From contig SYEA01000145.1 of NCBI GenBank assembly GCA_005800965.1, forward strand, positions 1 to 10,751: DNA of 10,751 nucleotides, read 5' to 3'. Below the pieces are notes generated by a model. The model ran no database searches. It saw only the letters and a program-made list of their open reading frames with translations, and was not told the DNA's origin. Each line of letters starts with the position of its first letter. Within the stretch, counting starts at the first letter, position 1. The position numbers and the translations under genes were made by a program. Shown here in pieces: positions 6,283 through 10,751 of the stretch. The stretch is from Actinomycetota bacterium (GTDB lineage: Bacteria; Actinomycetota; Acidimicrobiia; Acidimicrobiales; Ilumatobacteraceae).

Positions 6283-8961
6283 ATGTCACGTCCACTTGTC
6301 ATCGTTGAGTCCCCCGCTAAGGCGAAGACCATTGCCAAGTTGCTCGGTAGCGACTTTGTAGTGCTCGCATCCGTCGGTCACATCGCCGACCTTCCGAAGT
6401 CTGGCCTCCAAGTTGACGTCGAGAACGACTTCGTGCCCAACTACGAAATCACCGAACGAGGCGGCAAGGTTCTGCGCGAATTGAAAGCGGCGCTGAAAGG
6501 CGCCAGCGAGTTGTATCTGGCAACCGACGAAGACCGCGAAGGTGAAGCGATCTCGTATCACTTGGTGCAGTATTTGAAGCCCAAGGTTCCGGTCAAGCGA
6601 ATGGTGTTTCATGAAATCACCCGCAGCGCCATCGACGAAGCGGTGCGCAACACCCGTGACGTCGACCAGCAACTCGTAGATGCCGCCGAGGCACGTCGTG
6701 TGCTCGACCGCCTGTTTGGTTACACGTTGTCACCAATTTTGTGGCGCAAGGTGAACCGCGGTCTCTCGGCTGGTCGTGTGCAAAGCCCTGCCATTCGTTT
6801 GGTCGTTGAGCGCGAACAAGAACGAATGGACTACGTCGTAGCCGACTATTGGGACTTGGCTGCAATCACTGCAACCTCCCCATCCTTCAAAGCAGTGTTG
6901 TCATCGCTCAATGGCATGCGGGTGGCATCTGGGCGAGATTTCGACAGCAAAGGTGTGCCTCGCGATGGGGTTTCAGTCATCACCAAAGTGCGTGCCGACG
7001 AACTCACCGCAGCACTTACGGGCGACGACCTCAACGTTCGCTCCATCGACGAAAAGCCATATCGCAAGTCGCCCAAGGCTCCGTTTATCACCAGCTCGCT
7101 CCAGCAAGAAGCTGGTAACAAGCTGCGCCTCAGCGCCGGAGAAGTGATGCGAATTGCCCAGGGTCTCTACGAATCGGGATTCATTACTTATATGCGCACC
7201 GACAACGTGGGCCTGAGCGACGATGCCATCGCTGCCGTGCGCAGCGAAATTACCAATATCTATGGGGCTTCTTTCGTGCCGGCCGAGCCGCGCGCCTACA
7301 AATCCAAGGTAAAAAATGCCCAAGAGGCCCACGAGGCGATTCGACCAACGCTGCCGCTGCGATCACCCGACAGCCTGCGCAGCGAACTCAATGCGACAGA
7401 ACTCAACGTGTACCGACTGATCTGGCAGCGCACCCTCGGCTCACAAATGGGTGACGCCAACGGCACCACGCTGACTCTGCGTCTCGGCGCCGAAGCCCGC
7501 GGTGCCAGCAACGAGACAGCCGACTGCGAGTTCAGCGCCAGCGGCACCACCATCACGTTTCCTGGATACCGCGCGGTCTACGAAGAAGTCGACGAAGACA
7601 AAAGTGATGACGATGCCGAAGCGATTCTGCCCGTGCTCAAAGTGGGCGACAAGGTTGCGGTGGCCGAACTCACGGCTGTTGGTCACGCCACTACGCCACC
7701 AGCGCGATACACCGAACCTACGTTGGTGAAAAAACTCGAAGAACTTGGGATTGGTCGGCCGTCGACATACGCAAACATCTTGAAAGTCATCGTGGACCGC
7801 GGATACGTGTGGAAGAAGGGTCAAGCACTCGTGCCGAGCTGGACGGCGTTTGCCGTTGTGCGATTGCTCACGCAACACTTTGCCAGCATCATTGATGACA
7901 AATTCACCGCCATCGTCGAAGAAGAACTCGACGAAATCGCTCGTGGTGAACGCAATCGTGGCAAGTGGCTACGCGAATTTTATTTTGGCAACGGCAAGGA
8001 ACTTCCGGGCATCTTCCCCGTAACCGAAGCCGCCAAAGATTTCATCGATGCCCGCGAGATCAACGGCTTCATCGTTGGTCGACATCCAGTAAGCGGTGAA
8101 ATGATTGAGGTTCGACCGGGTAAATATGGGCCGTACGTGCGCTCAGGTGAACGCACGGCGGGCGTTCCCGAAGATCTCACGCCCGAGGATCTCACCGTCA
8201 CCAAGGCCGTCGAATTGCTCGATGCCCCGAGCAACGACGAACCAATCGGTATGTGGAATGAACTACCCGTCTACGTGAAGTCGGGACGCTTCGGTCCATA
8301 TATCCAGCTCGGTGATCGCAGCGACGACAAAAAGGCACCACTACCCAAGACCGCCTCGCTGTTTCCAGAAATGAAGCCGGCTGAAGTCACGATGGAAGTT
8401 GCCACCAAGTTGCTGTCATTGCCGCGCCTCATCGGCGCCGACCCCGCCGACGGGGTGAACATCACCGCCCAAAGCGGTCGTTACGGGCCGTATATCTCCA
8501 AAGAAAAAGACAGTCGCACCTTGGCATCGCACGATGAAATTTTCACGTTCACCCTCGATCAAGCACTTGCTTTGCTTGCTGAGCCGCGAAAGTTCGGCCG
8601 CCGCGGGCCAGCCAAACCACCGTTGCGCGAATTTGGTAACGACCCCATCTCGGCACGACCCGTCGTTGCAAAAGATGGCAAGTTCGGCACCTACATCACC
8701 GATGGTGAAACCAATGCCAGCCTCACCCGAGGCGACCGGCTCGAACACATGAGCACTGAGCGGGCATTTGAGTTGCTGGCTGCCCGACGGGCCAACCCAC
8801 CACAACCCAAAGCAAAACGCACCGCCAAGCCACCGGCAAAAACAAAAGCAAAGCCAAAGGCAGATGCCTCCGCAACGTCAGATGCGGAGCCGAAGCCTGC
8901 TGCCAAAAAGCCTGCTCGCAAAAAGCCCGCTGCCAAAAAGAAACCAAAAACTACCGACTAG
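6283..8961 (+). CDS. topA: DNA topoisomerase I (type IA)
   Basis: Relaxes negative supercoils by cutting one strand and forming a 5'-phosphotyrosine link. It has 892 residues. The Toprim domain starts at VIVESPAKAKTIAK (6-19) with the catalytic Glu9, and the acidic triad is in TDEDREGE (81-88). H110 in HEITRSAI and SAGRVQSPA (162-170) are conserved. The active site ITYMRTDNVGLS places the catalytic Tyr at 303 and Arg at 305; the usual Ser after RTD is Asn308. The C-terminus has at least four topoisomerase repeats (GKYGPYVRSG at 613, GRFGPYIQLG at 668, GRYGPYIS at 732 and GKFGTYITDG at 799). A Lys/Ala/Pro tail follows (about 840-890). There are no zinc-finger cysteines, as in other actinobacterial TopA. 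Lysine repeats in Streptomyces TopA are known to raise processivity, and the same role is inferred here. ATG 6283 is chosen because the protein then begins right at the Toprim fold; a TTG at 6241 would add 14 unrelated residues and lies in the promoter. Confidence 0.97.
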   Translation: MSRPLVIVESPAKAKTIAKLLGSDFVVLASVGHIADLPKSGLQVDVENDFVPNYEITERGGKVLRELKAALKGASELYLATDEDREGEAISYHLVQYLKPKVPVKRMVFHEITRSAIDEAVRNTRDVDQQLVDAAEARRVLDRLFGYTLSPILWRKVNRGLSAGRVQSPAIRLVVEREQERMDYVVADYWDLAAITATSPSFKAVLSSLNGMRVASGRDFDSKGVPRDGVSVITKVRADELTAALTGDDLNVRSIDEKPYRKSPKAPFITSSLQQEAGNKLRLSAGEVMRIAQGLYESGFITYMRTDNVGLSDDAIAAVRSEITNIYGASFVPAEPRAYKSKVKNAQEAHEAIRPTLPLRSPDSLRSELNATELNVYRLIWQRTLGSQMGDANGTTLTLRLGAEARGASNETADCEFSASGTTITFPGYRAVYEEVDEDKSDDDAEAILPVLKVGDKVAVAELTAVGHATTPPARYTEPTLVKKLEELGIGRPSTYANILKVIVDRGYVWKKGQALVPSWTAFAVVRLLTQHFASIIDDKFTAIVEEELDEIARGERNRGKWLREFYFGNGKELPGIFPVTEAAKDFIDAREINGFIVGRHPVSGEMIEVRPGKYGPYVRSGERTAGVPEDLTPEDLTVTKAVELLDAPSNDEPIGMWNELPVYVKSGRFGPYIQLGDRSDDKKAPLPKTASLFPEMKPAEVTMEVATKLLSLPRLIGADPADGVNITAQSGRYGPYISKEKDSRTLASHDEIFTFTLDQALALLAEPRKFGRRGPAKPPLREFGNDPISARPVVAKDGKFGTYITDGETNASLTRGDRLEHMSTERAFELLAARRANPPQPKAKRTAKPPAKTKAKPKADASATSDAEPKPAAKKPARKKPAAKKKPKTTD
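8896..8940 (+). repeat. Three tandem 15-base repeats in the topA lysine-rich tail
   Basis: Units cctgctgccaaaaag (8896-8910), cctgctcgcaaaaag (8911-8925) and cccgctgccaaaaag (8926-8940) encode PAAKK-PARKK-PAAKK. The near-identity at the DNA level, including the repeated AAAAAG runs, suggests recent expansion by slippage. The repeat number may vary between strains. Confidence 0.8.
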
Positions 8962-8981
8962 GCCGCGCGGCACCCACGCCC

Positions 8982-8987
8982 TAGCGT
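8982..8987 (+). promoter_or_regulatory. Candidate -10 element for a leaderless tmk transcript
   Basis: TAGCGT is followed by exactly 7 bases and then ATG 8995, repeating the arrangement before the photolyase gene. There is no Shine-Dalgarno sequence before any tmk start candidate (GTG 8986, ATG 8989, ATG 8995), which fits leaderless initiation. No clear -35 is present in the G+C-rich sequence upstream. Confidence 0.35.
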
Positions 8988-8994
8988 GATGACG

Positions 8995-9600
8995 ATGCCC
9001 GGGCGATACATCGCGTTTGAAGGTATTGAGGGTTGTGGCAAGTCCACCCATGTGCAACGCCTCGCAACACATCTCGGCGCCGTGGTCACGCGCGAACCTG
9101 GCGGCACCGACATCGGAGCAAAGTTGCGTGAGATCTTGGCCAATGTTGCCAATACGCACCTCTCACCACGCGCCGAAGCCCTCCTCATGGCGGCTGATCG
9201 CGCCCAACACCTGCACGAACTAGTGATTCCCGCCCTCGAATCCGGCAAGCATGTCATCAGCGATCGCAGCCTGTATTCGTCGTTGGCGTACCAGGGTTAC
9301 GGCCGCCAATTGCCGCTCGACGAACTTCGTCAGTTCAACAACTTTGCGATTGGCGCACGATTACCCGATCTTGTGGTGTACATCCGCGTTGAACTCTCTG
9401 CGGCACGGCGACGACTACAGAAACGTGATACTGACCGCTTCGAGCGAGAAGATGACGCATTTTTTACTCGCGTTGCTCAGGGCTTTGACCAACTCGCTAC
9501 ACAAGACCCAAATCGCTGGCTGGTCATTGACGGAACACCACCGAAAGATGAACTCGAACTCATTATCCGCCGCGCGGTGATGGATCGCCTGGGTTTATGA
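8995..9600 (+). CDS. tmk: Thymidylate kinase
   Basis: Phosphorylates dTMP to dTDP with ATP, an essential step toward dTTP in the cytoplasm. It has 201 residues. The P-loop FEGIEGCGKST spans 8-18, the dTMP-binding REPGG is at 33-37, and SDRSLYSSLAYQ (89-100) holds the conserved Asp-Arg pair. A basic LID follows (RRRLQKRDTDRFE, 138-150). The P-loop lacks an Arg while the LID is basic, as in type II (E. coli-like) enzymes. From ATG 8995 the distance to the P-loop equals that of E. coli Tmk, so this start is preferred over GTG 8986 or ATG 8989. It follows topA by 33 bases and overlaps holB by 4 bases (ATGA). This groups dTTP supply with replication genes. Confidence 0.95.
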   Translation: MPGRYIAFEGIEGCGKSTHVQRLATHLGAVVTREPGGTDIGAKLREILANVANTHLSPRAEALLMAADRAQHLHELVIPALESGKHVISDRSLYSSLAYQGYGRQLPLDELRQFNNFAIGARLPDLVVYIRVELSAARRRLQKRDTDRFEREDDAFFTRVAQGFDQLATQDPNRWLVIDGTPPKDELELIIRRAVMDRLGL

Positions 9601-10679
9601 ACAGCGTCTGGGATGCCGTTGTCGGCCAGCCAACGGCAGTCGATCGACTCCGCTTGCTAGCCGAGCGACCAACGCATGCGTATCTCTTCGTAGGGCCAGA
9701 TGGCGCCGGCAAAGAAATCGCAGCACGAGCATTCGCAGCGCGGCTCATCACCGGGAGCGACGATGCAACTTCGCGTGTCGCCGATTTGGTGATGCGCGGC
9801 GGTTTTGTTGACGTCACCGAAATCGTGCGTGAAGGTGCGGCACTTGATGCCGACGAGGCACAATCCATCGTGCACCAATCGATACTCACCCCAACCGAAT
9901 CCGACATTCGTGTGGTGATTGTGCACGAAGTGCACCTCATGCGTGATACTGCGGCAGCGCGCTTATTGAAAACTTTTGAAGAGCCCAACGACCGATTGGT
10001 CTTTATTCTGCTCACCGAACAGTTGTTGCCCACGCTCGAGACCATTGCGTCGCGGTGCGTCACCGTCGGAATTCCCGCCTTGAGCACCTCGGTTATCGCC
10101 GACCAGCTCATTCGTGAAGGTATCAACCCCGATGTGGCTACGCGCTCTGCCCGATCGGCTGGGGGCAGCATAGACCGCGCTCGAATTCTCATCACCGATT
10201 CTGCGCTGGCACTACGCCAGGCGGCTTTTTCAGAAGTTCCGTACCAGTTGGATGGCAGCGGTGCTGCCGTCACCAAAGTGGTGGAGGCCGTGAGTGCGCT
10301 CATCGAACGCGCAGCCGAGCCGCTACTGAGCAAACAAGAAGCAGAACTCGATTCGTTGGAAGACCGCGTCAAACTCGTTGGTGAACGTGGCAGCGGGCGA
10401 CGAGTGTTGGCCGAAGCCCACAAGCGTCAACTGCGCAAATTTAAAACCGACGAACTTCGCGAGGGCCTTTCACTTATTGCCACGGAGTACCACAAGGTGA
10501 TTACCAGCCTGCAAGACGGTGTAGACCCGAACATTTATGCGCGGGCGATTCATGACGTGCACGACGCGATATCGGCGCTGCCACTCAACGTCAATGAAAC
10601 ACTCCTGCTGCATGCATTGTTCGCCAAATGCCCGTCGCTGCACATGATCGCCGGCCGCCGCAATCTCATTGAAGCCTGA
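9597..10679 (+). CDS. holB: DNA polymerase III delta' subunit (clamp loader)
   Basis: Stator subunit of the clamp loader that places the beta clamp on DNA together with DnaX and delta. It has 360 residues. The start is typical (VWDAVVGQPTAVDRLR, 4-19), followed by a P-loop-like FVGPDGAGKE (31-40), a Walker-B-like VVIVHEVHLM (106-115), the LLKTFEEP segment (123-130) and the SRC motif (152-154) that completes a neighbour's ATP site. The P-loop Ser/Thr after Lys is Glu40 and the Walker B Asp is His110, so this subunit probably cannot hydrolyse ATP, as expected for delta'. The cysteine zinc module normally present after the P-loop is absent: residues 45-105 contain no Cys. The C-terminal collar region has a charged helix (about 235-290). 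It overlaps tmk by 4 bases and is probably co-translated with it. A DnaX identity is unlikely given the degenerate ATP site. Confidence 0.9.
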   Translation: MNSVWDAVVGQPTAVDRLRLLAERPTHAYLFVGPDGAGKEIAARAFAARLITGSDDATSRVADLVMRGGFVDVTEIVREGAALDADEAQSIVHQSILTPTESDIRVVIVHEVHLMRDTAAARLLKTFEEPNDRLVFILLTEQLLPTLETIASRCVTVGIPALSTSVIADQLIREGINPDVATRSARSAGGSIDRARILITDSALALRQAAFSEVPYQLDGSGAAVTKVVEAVSALIERAAEPLLSKQEAELDSLEDRVKLVGERGSGRRVLAEAHKRQLRKFKTDELREGLSLIATEYHKVITSLQDGVDPNIYARAIHDVHDAISALPLNVNETLLLHALFAKCPSLHMIAGRRNLIEA

Positions 10680-10688
10680 AGCAAGCGG

Positions 10689-10694
10689 TAGCGT
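10689..10694 (+). promoter_or_regulatory. Candidate -10 element upstream of tRNA-Thr
   Basis: TAGCGT occurs in the 25-base gap between holB and the tRNA gene, 10 bases before the mature 5' end. TTGAAG at 10669-10674 resembles a -35 but the spacing is only 14 bases. The short distance would leave a brief 5' leader for RNase P to remove. Confidence 0.3.
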
Positions 10695-10704
10695 AAGAAG
10701 CCTC

Positions 10705-10751
10705 GCCCGAGTGGCTCAGTGGTAGAGCAACGCACTCGTAATGCGTAGGTC
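10705..10751 (+). tRNA. tRNA-Thr (anticodon CGU), cut by the window end
   Basis: The 5' acceptor strand is GCCCGAG (10705-10711), followed by TG. The D stem is GCTC/GAGC (10714-10717 with 10725-10728) around AGTGGTA. The anticodon stem is ACGCA/TGCGT (10730-10734 with 10742-10746), all five pairs Watson-Crick, around the loop CTCGTAA. The anticodon CGT (10737-10739) follows T33 and reads ACG (Thr). AGGTC then starts the variable loop. The T arm and 3' acceptor strand lie beyond the window, so the acceptor pairing cannot be checked. A TAGCGT sequence at 10689-10694 lies 10 bases upstream and could be its -10 box. Confidence 0.9.

Noticed and set aside
5631..6308. 225-codon plus-strand frame opposite rsgA
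   Set aside because: rsgA on the other strand has all GTPase motifs and a zinc site, and the plus-strand translation has none.
6283..6330. Active-site Asn308 in TopA (RTDN rather than RTDS) as a sign of lost function
   Set aside because: The catalytic Tyr303, Arg305 and the Toprim acidic residues are all present, so this is probably a tolerated change.
9563..10423. 286-codon open frame on the minus strand opposite holB
   Set aside because: Ser/Arg/Thr-rich translation with no recognisable domain, lying antisense to a well-supported holB. It is the usual shadow in G+C-rich coding DNA.

Overview
The window looks like a piece of an actinobacterial chromosome (Actinomycetota), possibly an Acidimicrobiia-type lineage. 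The class-level guess is inference. Three things point this way: a monoderm-style Tad pilus locus with no secretin, a TopA with several C-terminal repeats and a lysine-rich tail instead of zinc fingers, and the tad / topA / tmk / holB neighbourhood also seen in Streptomyces and, in part, in Mycobacterium (Rv3644c to Rv3660c). By eye the G+C content is in the high 50s. Coding density is very high and no stretch over 300 bases lacks a gene. I see no insertion sequence, prophage, CRISPR array or rRNA.

Layout. Bases 1-228 hold the last 75 codons of a pseudouridine-5'-phosphate glycosidase (psuG). After a 77-base gap comes a compact + strand Tad/Flp pilus operon (306-3721): a TadZ-like ParA/MinD ATPase, a TadA/CpaF secretion ATPase, one polypeptide carrying both T2SSF membrane-platform domains (a TadB-TadC fusion), a small Flp-like pilin and a TadE-like pseudopilin. 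Neighbouring genes overlap or lie within about 20 bases of each other, so they are probably co-transcribed. No prepilin peptidase is in the window, so it must be encoded elsewhere. Ten bases further on lies an iron-sulfur bacterial cryptochrome/photolyase (PhrB/CryB family, 3732-5156).

Converging on it from the other strand is rsgA (6208-5174), a circularly permuted GTPase that matures the 30S ribosomal subunit. Divergent from rsgA is the DNA-replication group: topA (6283-8961) behind a good sigma-70-like promoter, tmk (8995-9600), and holB, which overlaps tmk by 4 bases (9597-10679). The window ends inside a tRNA-Thr(CGU) gene that begins near 10705.

How they work together. The tad genes build and power a thin surface pilus, with prepilins inserted in the inner membrane, a TadBC platform, the TadA motor and TadZ for positioning. 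The topA-tmk-holB block supplies supercoil relaxation, dTDP synthesis and clamp-loader function. RsgA and the photolyase are housekeeping and stress genes placed between the two blocks. I found no clearly new biological system. The points most worth checking are the TadB-TadC fusion, a TAGCGT motif found only at gene starts (possible leaderless promoters), and changed electron-transfer positions in the photolyase.
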